From Gliomastix tumulicola (taxonomy: Eukaryota > Ascomycota > Sordariomycetes > Hypocreales > Bionectriaceae), in contig BCHX01000005.1 of NCBI GenBank assembly GCA_001599755.1, positions 2,476,409-2,540,408 of the forward strand: a stretch of DNA of 64,000 bases, written 5' to 3'. Both the position numbers and the translations under genes were made by a program. Numbering within the stretch: position 1 is the stretch's first letter; each line of letters opens with the position of its first letter. Below are positions 9,487 through 20,829 of this stretch, piece by piece. The notes below the pieces were generated by a model. The model was given only the letters and a program-made list of their open reading frames with translations, was not told the origin of the DNA and ran no database searches.

Positions 9487-10443
9487 TCAGTCGCTGCCCT
9501 TCTTGCTCTCACGGGACACCAGCTTGACCTTCTTATTCTGCCGGGTCTCGTCCTGCTGCGTCTGCTCTGCTTCCTCGCCGTTCTTGCGCTTCTGCTTCTT
9601 GCCCTTCTTGCCGCCCTGCTCCGTCTGCGCCGCTTTCTTGCTGTCCTCCGCCGGGGGACCCCCCCTGGCCACCTGCACGACGTCGATGACGCCCTTGTAC
9701 CCCGTCCGCTTCAACCCCTCGTTCACGACGACGCTCCGCGGGACAGACCGAATGCCCTCCATGCCCTGCTCGGTGCCCAGCCCCCACACGTTCAGGAGAT
9801 TCACCACGTCCGCGGGCGGCCGCAGTCCCAGCGCCGTCCGCGCCTCGCTGCTGATGAGCAATCCCCTCCCCCTCGTCGCGCGCACGAGCTGCGTCACGTT
9901 CGCGATGAACTGCGCCCTGCTCCGGGCATCGACGCTCCTGCCCGCAGATCCGACCGCCTGCCCGTAGCAGATCTCGAAGCGCACGCCCCGGGACACGGCG
10001 GCCATGCAGGGCTTCGGGCGGAAGTGGAAGGGGAACCGCTGCGCGAGGTCGAGCGAGATGATGGGCACGTCGAGCGTGAGGCAGGCGTTCTGGAAGGCGT
10101 CGGCGGTGGCGGGCCGCACGGCGAGGATGTCGTAGATTTTGGCCAGGGCGGGGAGCCGGAAGGTGAAGGCGCCCGGGTCGGCGAGGGCGAGCGTCGCGCG
10201 GTGCAGGATGTGCGGGAGCTTCTGCTGCTGCTGCTGCTGCTGCTCTGCAGAGTAGGAAGACGAAGAGGAGAGATCGGGGAACGGCGCGGTGTGGTTCTGG
10301 GGCGGGGAGGACGTGAGGGTGTGGTTGAGGGCGACGGTGCCGTAGCCGAGCGAGGCGGACATGGTGAGGAGCTGCAGGAGCTGGTCCGTGGTCGTGGACG
10401 GGGACCAGGCCACGTTGAGGTCGTAGAGCATGGTCTGGCCCAT
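9487..10443 (-). CDS. RPP1: Ribonuclease P/MRP protein subunit RPP1 (Rpp30 family)
   Basis: A single exon encodes 318 residues. The N-terminus (MLYDLNVAWSPS) fits the RNase P p30 TIM-barrel fold. Further family blocks follow: YDILAVRPAT, then DVPIISLDLAQRFPFHFRPK, then GVRFEICYGQAV, then LLISSEARTALGLRPPADVVNLL. Rpp30 is a core protein of nuclear RNase P and RNase MRP, which process tRNA 5' ends and rRNA precursors. Residues 68-74 are a seven-Gln run in a loop before the conserved barrel strand, encoded by a CAG/CTG-type tract. The last 50 residues are Lys-rich with Gly-Lys-Lys clusters and look disordered and nucleolar. The start is the first ATG, just upstream of the conserved YDLN block. 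The gene is divergent from the zinc-ribbon gene, about 500 bases apart. Confidence 0.87.
   Translation of the reverse strand: MGQTMLYDLNVAWSPSTTTDQLLQLLTMSASLGYGTVALNHTLTSSPPQNHTAPFPDLSSSSSYSAEQQQQQQQKLPHILHRATLALADPGAFTFRLPALAKIYDILAVRPATADAFQNACLTLDVPIISLDLAQRFPFHFRPKPCMAAVSRGVRFEICYGQAVGSAGRSVDARSRAQFIANVTQLVRATRGRGLLISSEARTALGLRPPADVVNLLNVWGLGTEQGMEGIRSVPRSVVVNEGLKRTGYKGVIDVVQVARGGPPAEDSKKAAQTEQGGKKGKKQKRKNGEEAEQTQQDETRQNKKVKLVSRESKKGSD
10222..10244. repeat. CTG/CAG trinucleotide run in RPP1
   Basis: About seven uninterrupted CTG units on the + strand encode the polyglutamine loop on the minus strand. Such tracts can vary in length between strains. Confidence 0.85.
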
Positions 10444-10947
10444 GGCTTTGGGGTGTTGCTACGATCCCCCTTCAATTGGCGTGGCTAAGAAAAGAAAGAA
10501 ATGGTGGGTTGACGTGAAATTTGGACGTGGAATAAAGTTATGACCTGCGATGCTAGCCATTCAATGTGGACCGGATTTTTTTTTGGCCCTTGGAAGGTTT
10601 ATCGATAAAGATCAAAAGTCTGGGCAGTTTCTTAGAGTCCCAAGGTAAAACCAAGCCCGAGGCAGTATCAGAAGTACACAGCCCTCAACCGCAAACGGCG
10701 GCTGTCCCGGTGTACTTCTGCTAAAAGCCCCACAGCTGCCCCAACCTCGTCACAGGCTCATGACGTCCTGCAACGCGTCGTCACCACACCAAAGCCACAG
10801 AATAACATAACTCTTTCTCTTTCTCTTCTCCTCATTTTCCTTCCGACCTCCTGCATCATCAATTGAACAGCACACAGACTCTATCAGACGAAGACCAATC
10901 GAGCGACAGATCACACAGCACAACCAACCAACCGACCGACCGACACC
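10444..10947. other. Divergent promoter, RPP1 / zinc-ribbon gene
   Basis: About 500 bases with a T-run at 10577-10584 and a CTTTCTCTTTCTC-type leader before the zinc-ribbon start. No gene seen. Confidence 0.5.
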
Positions 10948-11421
10948 ATGTTTTTCTTCTTCGTCTGCGGCGAGAAGACCTTCCGCAAGGAACTCAAGGG
11001 CTACGAGGGCCTCGTGTGCCAGTGCCACAACTGCGGCAACATGTCCGGCCGCGTCCTCCAGCGACGACCATTCTTTACCTTCTGCTTCATCGTGCGTCTT
11101 TTTTTTATTACCTCTGCCCATCCCATGGACTTATCCGACTTGTACTGACTGTGGAAACAGCCCATCATCCCCTTCTCCATCTCCGGGTACAAGGACATCT
11201 CGTGCCACATCTGCAACTTCAACCAGCCCCTCGAGAGCCGTCCGGACGTCATGGCCATGGCCAACGGAGGTGGCGGCGGCGGCGGCGGCGGCGGCGGTCA
11301 TCCCCCTCCGCAACATCAGCAGCAGCAGCATCAGCAGCAGGGCGGTCCTCCGCAAGGATGGGGTGGCCCTCAGCAACAGCAGCACAAGGGGCCGCACGGA
11401 CAGCAGCCGCAGTACCGATGA
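10948..11421 (+). CDS. Small zinc-ribbon protein with Gly-run and Gln/His-rich tail
   Basis: Two exons, 10948-11091 and 11161-11421, with a 69-nt phase-0 intron (GTGCGT donor, ACAG acceptor), give 134 residues. Residues 1-72 form a compact zinc ribbon, with one Cys pair at 26/29 (CHNC) and a second at 63/66 (CHIC). The hydrophobic PFFTFCFIPIIPFSI segment between the pairs is continuous only after splicing. This resembles the zinc-ribbon_15 type family of small fungal proteins; the function is unknown. The C-terminal half is low complexity: a run of about ten Gly from a (GGC)n tract, then Gln/His/Pro-rich sequence ending PQYR. The ATG context and the immediate start of the conserved FFFFVCG block support the start. 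The tail may mediate RNA or protein association, but that is speculation. Confidence 0.85.
11272..11297 (+). repeat. (GGC)n run in the zinc-ribbon gene
   Basis: A GGC trinucleotide tract encodes the polyglycine stretch that separates the zinc ribbon from the Gln/His-rich tail. Confidence 0.9.
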
Positions 11422-11908
11422 TCGATAACTCACTATCAACCGGGTCCGAAGGAAACATCTGGGAGTAAACTAGGTGTCATGATAAAAACTTGGTCTATGA
11501 AAGGGGGGTTGAGGGGGGGCAGTGGTCACTAGGCTCGTGTCAGGGGAGCGGATGGTGCAGATACCCTTTTGTTTGTGTTGCCGTCTATTTTTATGTATGG
11601 AGTTTATTGTCGGACAGGCTGCTAACGACAGGATCAGACGAGTGTTTGGTCCACAGCTGCCTATATATCGAGGCTATGGGATGTTCGTCTTGAGGCAGCA
11701 TCACGCTGACGGAACGACTGCTGGGCTCAATCTTGAAGTGCCCGCTCATGTCTTCAGACCTCAGGGTGGGTGCTATACTGCAGCTTCTGAAACTATTAGG
11801 CAAATCAATGGCTCGAAATCAACCCAATATATTCACAGCATATCCATCCAGTATATCATGTCCAAGGGGTATCTCTTTGGTTGTAATCCGCCTGATGAGT
11901 TAAGATCC
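11422..11908. other. Convergent intergenic (zinc-ribbon gene / sterol glucosyltransferase)
   Basis: 3' regions of both genes. No protein-like frame, RNA gene or repeat seen. Confidence 0.5.
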
Positions 11909-14900
11909 CTACGTGTGCGACGGCCCGGATTCGTCTCCGCGACTCATCTTCAAGCTCTCCTCCAGTGCCCTCTTCAAATCCTCGTCGTCGTCGTCATTTG
12001 ATTGCCCGGCATCTCCCGCGGGAGCTTTGGCTTGCCCCTCTTGCCGCTTCCTCTGGTACTCAGCTTCAGCAAGACTTTGTCTCTTGACGTACTCCATCAC
12101 AATATCTTCCTCTGTTTGTTGGCTCTTCTCACGGTCCGTCTCCTCCCTTGAGGCGGCGATTGCGCGCTCATACTCGTCGTCCTCGGCCGCTGACACCGAG
12201 GGTCGAGCGGATAGGCTCTTCGACTCTTCGATCGCCCGTCGAAAGTCCTCGTCGTCATTTTCATCTTGGTTGCGTCTGGCCGGAGTAGGTTGATCGTGGC
12301 TTCTGCTTGCTGCTCGGTTGACGGTCTCCGATCCATCGAGTTCCACAAATCCTGATTCCTGTGGCAGGGAAATATCATGTGACTGGCTTGCTAAGCTTTC
12401 CTGAATGGCCTGCTCGATCAGAGCCTGATACTCCTCGTCTGTGATCTTGTACTCTTTGTCTTCGAAGATGGTGGGATCCTTCTTGTCGAGTCCTGCATCT
12501 GTCCGAACCGGTTCAGGAAGTGCCCCCTGCCGTCGCACTGCGTTGACGCTTTGACGAATTGCTGCCTCCACGACGGCATCTTCTTCCGGGTTGCCCCGCG
12601 ATGTTTCTTTGACAGAGGCCTGGATCGCCTGCTCAAACTCGGCGTCCTCAGCCGTGTTAGGGCGCACAGACAAGCTAGAGCTCGACGCAGAGCCGGCGAT
12701 GCCTCGAAGCCAGCCTTCCTTTCGTGCCGCCAACCTCGCAAGTCCGTCGTTAGACGATAGCAGCGACTGCCAACCGCTGCTGCTGCCAGTGCTAAGCGCC
12801 GTGTTGGATCCTTCATGATGCTGATAAGGAGATGCGGGCGCCTTTTGGGCGGTTCTCTCTTTCCGCTTCAGCGACTGAAAGCCCTTGATATCCAGCTCTG
12901 CTCCGTGCCACCTGGCTGCTATATCGGCTCGCTCCTCGGGGTTCGCGTCTCGAAAGTCACGCTGGCCCTGGATGATCCTCGAAGTGATGATGTAGTTCTG
13001 GCTGCTCCTCGAGAACATCCTGGTTACTTCCACGTGGACTCCCTGCATCGTGTATGCTGGAATTCCCCAGAAGCCTAATTGCCATCGTCAGTTCCAGTCT
13101 TGCATCACACTTTTGAAAGATAGAGAAAGGACTTACCAGCTGCAGGCTTGGTCATGAGACCCCCGATTCCCTTACCGAACCCCTTGACGAGACCTCCCGC
13201 GCCCTCCTTCTCAGCTCCCCTCAGAGGCTGAGTCACAAGACCCGAAATACCGTCGAAGAGACCATATCCAAACTCCTTGCTGGCAACCTTGAGGCCGCTT
13301 CCAATGCCCGTGACCTTCTCCACCGGGCGTACGGTGTCGTCATTGTACAGTGTTGGGACGTTTCGGAAGCCTTTAGCTAGACCGAGACAGAAGTTCATGG
13401 GTGATTTGACACCCGTAGAGACAATCTTGCCAACGCTCTTCCCAGCACCGACAGCAGCATCGATGCTCATGCCGACAGGCGACGAGTCGCGTCGAGAGTA
13501 GGGCTGTCTCTTGTTCTGAGCTGGACGACTGGAAGAGCCGGAACTCGTCGTAGCCGCGGATGATGTAATGACAGACGCGGCATCTGTCGAGGCTGCGTGT
13601 TGATCCTGCTCGCCCTCCACATGCACGGTAGGCGTTGTTGAAAGTGCCTTGTCTAGGCTGGTGCTCGAATCGTTTGCAGCCTCTTTCGTCGCCTTAGACT
13701 CTTCAGCATTTCCCGTGGGCTGAGTCTGGCTGTTTCCAGGCACGTCAGGGGGGGAAGGCGATCGAGACTCTTCGGCCGGATCGCCTGATTTGGAGCGGTT
13801 CCTGGACTTGAACATCTCCCGGGGCATGTCAGCGATGGCCATTCCAATTCCGCTCACGTCCATCACGAGAGAGCTTGCAGCGGCCGAGATGGGATCAGGA
13901 GGTTGCGCGTCGGTATTGTACTCCCGAGGCCGGTACCTAGGGCGAACTGTTAGTAAGGCCAGAACAATTAGCATAGCAGCTTCAAGGGTCGACTCACAGT
14001 TTCAGATCCGAATACTGCAGGATGCCCTCGTCCACAAGAGTCGCTGCAGCAAGAGGGCTCAGTCGAACCTGACTCCGCCTCAAACGCCACACTGCCGTCC
14101 TGCTGGGGGCGAGCGAACATCGGAGGGAGCCAATATTGAGGTGACTGTGGAAACTCTGTCCGCCAATATCCGTACCCTTCTCTTCCCTTATCCTTTCGCC
14201 GTACTCCCGGGCCTGGTCGACAGTCTCCGGCTTGAGACAAAAGTTGATGGCCTCTGCCAGGCTGTCTGCCGTCAGCTTCTTGTAAGCTATCGGATCTGGA
14301 CCGGCCTTGGCTCGAGCGACCATGGCTCCCCAGAAAGGTTGGTCGCCGAAGAACGGGACGATCAGGGTTGGCTTTCCGGCCTTGATGCCTGCGGCTGTCG
14401 TTCCCGCACCACCGTGGTGAACGACACAAGACACTCGCTGGAATAGCCAGTCATGAGGAACGTTTCCAAGCATGAAGACACCCTCTGGAAGGCCAACTTC
14501 GTTCGCTCCTAGACCGCCCCAGCCCTTTGACACAAGCGCCCTCACACCTGTCTGACGAACAGCCTCGAAGATCATCTCCGTCAAAGCATTCGGGTCGTCA
14601 ACAACGATTGACCCGAACCCGATATAGACTGGGGGCGGTCCGGCATCGAGAAAGGCTGCTAGCTCGGGATCCGGCGTGTATGAGGTTGCAAGATCTAAGA
14701 AATAGAAGCCCGATATGTCAATATGTCTGCCCCAGTCGTTAGGCTTGGGAATCAACGCCGGCGACCTAATCCATCACGTTGTTAGCGGCTCGCCTACTAA
14801 AATGAATCCAGATTCACGTCGTTGTAGCTTACCAGCAATAAGTGTAAGGCACCTTAAGCCTGTTCAGAAGACCTGGGGCCCAGATGAGCGACAAAGGGGC

Positions 14901-16064
14901 CAGGTCGAGAGCCTTCTCGCGGAACTTGTTGATAACATCACCCAACCCTTGCCAAGTCATCATCTCGACTAGTGTGTAAGACAGGTACTTGGTCAGGATC
15001 TCATCTGCGTTCGAGGAGCTGATATCTGCCAGGGGGTGCGGAAACGCCCTTGTGGGTGTCCATGGCATGCTGAGGGCTTGTTAGCATTCATAGCATACGA
15101 GTAAAAAAGGGGCTTCTCACGTGAACATCATGTGCAGAGGAATTCCCAGCTTCTCAGCCACATGGATATGAGCGAAACTCGGCGGGTTAGCAATGATTGC
15201 ATCAGCAACAAACGGCTCGCGCCCATCATCTAGTAGATTCAGCGACGCAGGAGACAGATCCAGAGAGCCCTCCTTCTCAGGTCGCGGCGGCGGCCCCAGG
15301 CCATTGCCCGTCTCGATGCAGGATCGCCAGCACCCGATCAGCATGTCCGAGATACCCTTGCGACGCTTCGTCACCTCGCCGCTCTTGATGGCATCGAAGC
15401 CAGGAGCAAGACCCGGATGCTTGACCATGAATGCCATGAGCTCGGCCGGGTCGCCGCTGATGCTGAAGAACTCGAGGCCATTCTCCTCCACGAAGGACTG
15501 AAAGGTGGGATGGGTTGCTATACGGACCCGATGGCCGTACGTGTCTCTGAGTACTTTACCCAGGGCCACAAAGGGCTGGACATCTCCCCGCGAGCCCACA
15601 ATCTGGATCACGACGTTCAGACGGGGCGGGGGCTCCTGACCAGGCTGGCCACCAAGACTAGGAGGGATATACGCGGGGGGGAGAGGAGTCTGCGGCGAGG
15701 GAGCAACCTGGCTGTCGATGGCCGGCGCGAGCAGATCTGCCAGTCTCCGGTTCTTGGTGTTGATGTTGATGGAGACCCGGCCGGCGTCTTGGGGCCAAAA
15801 TGTCGATCAGCGACGTCATTTGGAGAGAGCAGGATCGAGAATCAGGCTCAAGAAAAACCAACCTGTGACTGCAGCGCCCGCCTCGAATCCGGGCTGCGAG
15901 AACTGCATCTGGTCGCGCAGCTCGCCATATGCTGGGGGCGCATCACTCGAGGGCTCCAGGTCGGGCACGATGAAGCCGTCTGTGACGAGTGCATCGCTGG
16001 AGTCGGTGCGCGTGTGGGAGGTGTCGCTCCGAGCCGGAGGCGGGTGAGGTTTTAAGTCGGCCAT
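11909..16064 (-). CDS. Sterol 3-beta-glucosyltransferase (GT1/GT28-type) with C-terminal ubiquitin-interacting motifs
   Basis: Six exons on the minus strand are deduced: 16064-15863, 15787-15121, 15069-14833, 14765-13998, 13936-13137 and 13074-11909. All phases agree, giving 1279 residues. The N-terminal GT28 domain starts near residue 128 and contains GSRGDVQP (134-141). The UDP-sugar-binding domain follows, with HHGGAGTT (485-492) and PFFGDQPFWG (506-515). This matches UDP-glucose:sterol glucosyltransferases of the yeast Atg26 / plant UGT80 type, which make sterol glucosides on the cytosolic face of membranes. The catalytic domain has no PH or GRAM domain in front of it. After it comes a Ser/Thr-rich linker, then a Gly-rich amphipathic region (about 760-895). 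The last 250 residues carry six clear ubiquitin-interacting motifs (near 1034, 1055, 1104, 1166, 1189 and 1255; for example DLKRALEESL) and one degenerate copy near 1213. That tail suggests binding of ubiquitinated membrane proteins (inference). Confidence 0.92.
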
Positions 16065-17461
16065 GATGTGAAGATAATGATGAAGATGGGATATGAAATG
16101 AAGGATAGTAAAGGAGAGAAAGAGAGAACGAGGTCGGCGACAGCCAGGAGGGCGTATCCAAGTGACCAAGCCGTAGAGGTGGTAGAGATAGGTAGTGGTA
16201 GTCCTGTGGCTATAAATGAAGGAGCCACCAGACAATAAGTAGTACCTTAGTTAATGATCACGGCAAGAAATGGCCAGTCCCATGCCCGTGATTGATTCGT
16301 CAGGTAATTGATGTAAGATGGAAAAAAAAAAGCCAATTGCTGTGACGAGCGGACAGCAATATGGATACTTGGGTAAACAATCGGGATGCTTCAGGTAGGT
16401 ACGTAGAGGCCTCAGTGAAACGCCAACTTAGCGCGCGCGCGGGCTGTGCAATGAGGCGGCGTCGTATGTCGTTTCTAGTGGGCGTTCATGCTAATGCGGC
16501 ATTACGTACGTTTCCTGAGGCAGCAAATCTGGGCATCGGATCGGCACAATGACCTTGATTCCTGTTTTCCCGTCGTTTTTAGTCGGTGTCTGCCGTCTGC
16601 ACAATAAGTGTGACAAGTGGCTGAAGGAGGGGCACTGATTGCAGTGACGATATCCACGTTCCACCACTAATAAGGGTCGACGCACTGAAACTCGTGTGCA
16701 CTTCTAGGCTACCACCTCCGCTTACATTCACCCCCTACGGCAAAGCCCTGCAACAAGGCACCTGAATAGAAACCCAAGACGGCAGGAATGAGTGAATGCA
16801 TGCTGTGACAATGCCATCCATGCAGACTCCGCTCACATCCCTCAGGGTCTCACATTCTCGCCGTCGCCGAGTCGGTGGGAGAGACACACCCGCCCGGGCT
16901 CCCGAGATAATGGCCGTCCCGTCCCCCGGCCTTCGACCATCGCTCCGTAATCCCGGGCTCCGAACGATCGGTCAGGGAGCTTGCAGGATATACATGCATA
17001 CCTCTGATCAGTAGTCCCCCCAAATAACACTTTACCATGCAGCAGGTTTGAGAGCACGCAAACTCAGGCACGACGCCAGTGGCAAAGAAGAGCTCCCCTT
17101 CCCAAAGCAAAAGCATCAAGCCATCCATTATAAAATGTCAAATCACCCTTCGCTATTTTACAGGTCCATTCGTCCAGTCCAGTTCAGATGGCGCCATATC
17201 CTCCAGGTCCAGGCCGAGCCGCGCAACCTCAACCGGGTGCGGCGAGCCCCAGCTTAGACCCAGTTCCTCATGTGTAGTAAATGGTACTTTTATAACCACC
17301 TTAACAACTGTCCTCGTCTGGGCTTTTCGGCCCCTCCTTTCCAGGCACCCGATGCTTTGCACCTCTCTCTCTCCTCGTAAGCCAAACATAAGGGAACTCT
17401 GCGCTGAGTGTGTATTGATGATGCTGAAGCCTGTTCGGTTCGTCTATCCGGGACGGTCTAT
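16065..17461. other. Intergenic, promoter of the sterol glucosyltransferase and SEC61B 3' region
   Basis: About 1.4 kb with an A-run at 16321-16330 and a GCGCGC run near 16432. No convincing coding frame was found on either strand. Confidence 0.5.
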
Positions 17462-18190
17462 TTAGCTGGAGAATCGGCGGGTGATCTTGGCAATGACTGC
17501 GCGTGTTAGTAACTCCCATTTCCGGCCAAAGTAAAGAAAGGGGGCCAGGCATCCGCGTAACATACTGTGAAGAGCGACAACACTGAAGATGAAGACAAGA
17601 GACAGAACAAGCACCACCACGGGGTCCACCTTCAGGCCGGGAGACTCGTCGGTGTAGAGCCCTGTTCAATAGTCAGTATCGCTACCACAAAGGCGCGCAG
17701 CATCAACAGGTTCATCTGAGAGACCACCACAGTCACGCGACCAAGATAGTCCTATCAGATCCCGTCTCAACCCACGACCGCCCCATCCTCGTCTCGAAAC
17801 ATACTCAGCATGGTGCTGCTGGAGCCGCCGGCACCGGCGGATCGTGTGCTCGTCGGCCTGGCATTGGCAATCTTCTCCTTCTGGTCGGCAGCGGCTCGTC
17901 GTCGGATAGCAGTACGGGGACCGCCCGGGGGGGTGGGAGACGAAGGTCGGCCGGGAGCAGCGCCCGTGGCCGCGCCAGCGGGGACAGGTGACGAAGCGCG
18001 AGGGGAAGACTATTTCAAAGGCGGTCGCATTAGCAAGAGGAACCGAAAAGACAAAAGCGCCATGCGATTCCCGTCCTCAAGACAACTGGAAAGACGTGGC
18101 GAATGCGAAACGCCTTCCTGACGGACGTCCACCTCCCCGGACAGAGGTGCAGGAGACCGCCAACGCTGGAATCGATGAAGTTCATACCAT
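17462..18190 (-). CDS. SBH1: Sec61 translocon beta subunit (Sbh1)
   Basis: Four coding segments are deduced: 18190-18188, 18009-17805, 17661-17566 and 17496-17462, giving 112 residues. The first segment is just the ATG, followed at once by a GTATGA donor; the 178-nt intron ends TAG and the protein resumes SSPRASSPVPAG. Recognition rests on GRPSSPTPPGGPRTAIRRR, the Lys/Gln-rich cytosolic segment, and AGAGGSSSTMLRLYTDESPG. After these comes the single C-terminal transmembrane helix (about 84-105) in a VDPVVVLVLSLVFIFSVVA context, ending AKITRRFSS. Sec61 beta is the tail-anchored subunit of the ER protein-conducting channel. The other introns are 143 and 69 nt. The pieces are too short to show as open frames, but the joined protein has the length and all the landmarks of fungal Sec61 beta, so the call is strong. 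Confidence 0.92.
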
Positions 18191-19259
18191 GTCTGCTATC
18201 GGAGAGATAGAATTTGACTTCTAACAAGGAATTGCGGCAGAATTCCTCTGAATTGAATGGTTGTAAGGGGATGGTGTAGTGAAGGCGAGTTTGGGGACGT
18301 GGAACTAAATCGGACTGGGGAAATTGGGGTCCCTGGATCAATAGAGTTGAGGCCACCTTCACCAGAAACCTGTGTGCGGTGGATAGTTTTTCCAGACCCG
18401 CCAACATGTACGTTGCATACATTCATGGGGTGTTCGTATAAGTTCATTTTACCACGAACCTCCCATCTCTTCATTTATGATTTTCAGAATAGCTTGCTCA
18501 CGATTTGCTACCCGTCGCTTCATCCAGTGCTTGTTTCAAGGTCTTGTATTATTGGCAAAGTCCTCATGATTACAGGATATCAGTTTCTCGACGACAGCTT
18601 CCTTGTTGCTGGAACTCGTCCCGGCGCGTCTGTGATCCAAGAAACAAAGTATTTAGATATATATACATAAGACGGCCACGCCCAGGCTCACAAATCTCGC
18701 TTCAAACTCGGTGGTATAGGAAGTCCCAGCAAATACAAAAGCTCCATCAACTCGTCGTGGGGATCAGATGAGAGATGTAACCCGCGTCATCACATTGACC
18801 ACTGGCCAGACCCTTCCAGGAGCTGTGACTTGGACATATTCTCTTGTCTCTCTCCTTCAAGTCCAGCTTGGTGCGGGAATGCTGTACTTTTGAGCGCCTG
18901 TCACCTCCGCAAATGCAACATCTCCGATCCCATGGAATGAAACAACAGATGTCTGATCCGAGCCTGCCTCCAGATCAGAAAGCGCAGATGAACAGCCTCT
19001 TCCGAGTAGTAGGTGCTGTAGACAGTCCAACAGGAACCGCCTTTGCTGAGTCGGGGCGGCCATTATGTATGATTAGACAGTAGTGATCTACACCAGTAGG
19101 AAACGAAAGCTCTCGCCCGAACGCCGTCCGCTGTGATGGCAATATCGCAAGGGTTGGTTATGCTTGTTGTTGACAAAAAAAATAATGGGGGGAATAAGAC
19201 AAGGGCCGGCAAGGTTTAGTTGCTGAAGAATGGGGGGGCTGTATGGGGGTATAAGATCC
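18191..19259. other. Intergenic, SEC61B promoter and PSR1-like 3' region
   Basis: About 1.07 kb. It holds the leader and promoter of SEC61B and the downstream region of the phosphatase gene. No protein-like frame or repeat of note. Confidence 0.5.
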
Positions 19260-20829
19260 TTAAAGAGTGACATCGAGAACCAAGCTGACGTCCGAAACCG
19301 TTGGGCCAGCGAGGTCTTCCAAAACGGGTATCAGGTCCAAAAGCTCGTTATCGTGAGCATCGGAGAACCAACTGCTGATAGGAACGGCATGCTGGGGATG
19401 GAAGATGTAGGAGGTGGGCGAATTGTCGATGATGATAGTATCCTTGAGATCCCGTCCGACCTGGGACAGGTCTTTGACGTAGTTGCCCTGGTGGTTGTAG
19501 CAGCTCTCTCGGAAAAGTCGGTGGTGCACCACGTTGTGGATGTCAAGCTGATCCAAGAGAGGGTCACCATACTACAAGGTTAAGTTAGCATCTTCTCCTT
19601 TGCGTGCATGATGAAGTTACTGACCTTGGACACGGATGCCGTGAAGACCACCACCTCATACAGCTCACCAACCCTCTTCATGAACTCGTCGACACCGGGG
19701 CGCTTGATCACATAGACGTTGTGGTAGTTGCCCTCGATCTCAACAGGAATTGTGAAATCAGCTTGGTGCAGGATCTAGAAAGCCACAGGTTAGCAACGGA
19801 GAAGTATTTAAGTTTTTGGAGAGAACATACCTTAAATGAGCTATGCACGAGCGTCTCATCCAAGTCCAGCACTAGGCACTTCCTCCCTTTGTGTTCCGGA
19901 GCAATCGGAGGCAACAACCACTTCTGGGGCTCTGGGGCAGAAGACCCAGCGTCAGTCACTGGAAGAGCTACCGTAACAGTTGAGCCCGGGCCAGGTGGAC
20001 CGGGTAACGTCTGAGATGCGTCTTCTGGAGCTGCCGGAGCCTCGGGTTGTGCGTTAGTTGCCGGGGCGTCCTGCATCTGAACATCTTGATCGTCTGAAGT
20101 TTGGAGTCCCTCGGTATCCTGGGTTTGCCTTTTCGGTGGTTCAACGGTCACGGCTGGCGTAACGGCAAACTGCCTGGAGGCATCGCCATTCACCGGGGCG
20201 ATCTGGTCCACATCGGCTGCCGAGGCTCCTGTCTGGTCCGGGGCTGTCTGAGATGTCTGCAGGTCCTTCTCGTTGATGGGTTTGGTGTTGTTCTGATCTT
20301 GGGGGGTCTGAGTCCGCGACTTGGCCGTCGCCGGTCTCTGTGGGAGCTTATCCAACTTGTGCACGTTCTCCGCCTCACCCTCGCCTTCATTTCCAGTGTC
20401 GGGGGCAGCGCAGCATCCTAGGAAGGACAGGAAGCCCCCGCTCTTCTTTTTCCTCTTCTGCATTGGGGAACTGGGTTGAGAAGTTCCGGGCGTGTTGGTC
20501 GGGTTGCTGTCGCCACCTGCAGTGTGCTTGCTCGACACACTGCCGTTGCCTTGGCGCCCCAGAATGCTGCTCTTCGAGTCCTTGGAGCGTCCGCTGATGC
20601 TGTTTCGCGACTCGCTAGCGGTTCCTCCGCTTAACCCGGTGCCGCTTGACGAGGCCTGTTTCTTCTGCGATGATGATCTTGAGGGGACCTTTAGGAGACT
20701 CCGGCCCTTCTTTGTGTTGCTCTCGTCCGGCGATGCCAGCGACTCGTCGTTCGCGATATCCGGGTTAGAAAGAGGCTGGTCGCGCGGTGGTTCGGTCGAC
20801 TGCGTGGAAATTTCTTTTCTGTCGGACAT
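19260..20829 (-). CDS. PSR1-type CTD-like phosphatase (NIF/FCP1 domain, HAD fold)
   Basis: Three exons, 20829-19831, 19774-19625 and 19571-19260, give 486 residues. The catalytic HAD motif DLDETLVHSS begins at Asp322, with Asp322 the nucleophile and Asp324 the acid. Later family blocks are VYVIKRPGVDEFM, VVVFTASVSKYGDPLLDQLD, HHRLFRESC, and LKDTIIIDNSPTSY with HPQHAVPI. This is the SCP/PSR group; yeast Psr1/Psr2 act at the plasma membrane in sodium-stress and general-stress signalling with Whi2. The first 310 residues are Ser/Thr/Gln/Pro-rich and disordered. Residues 125-140 read as a basic run, then GGFLSFLGCC. This resembles the N-terminal Cys-Cys lipidation motif of yeast Psr1 but lies inside the chain. 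Another in-frame ATG upstream (20898) and one at Met123 are alternative starts; 20829 is chosen for its context. Confidence 0.9.
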
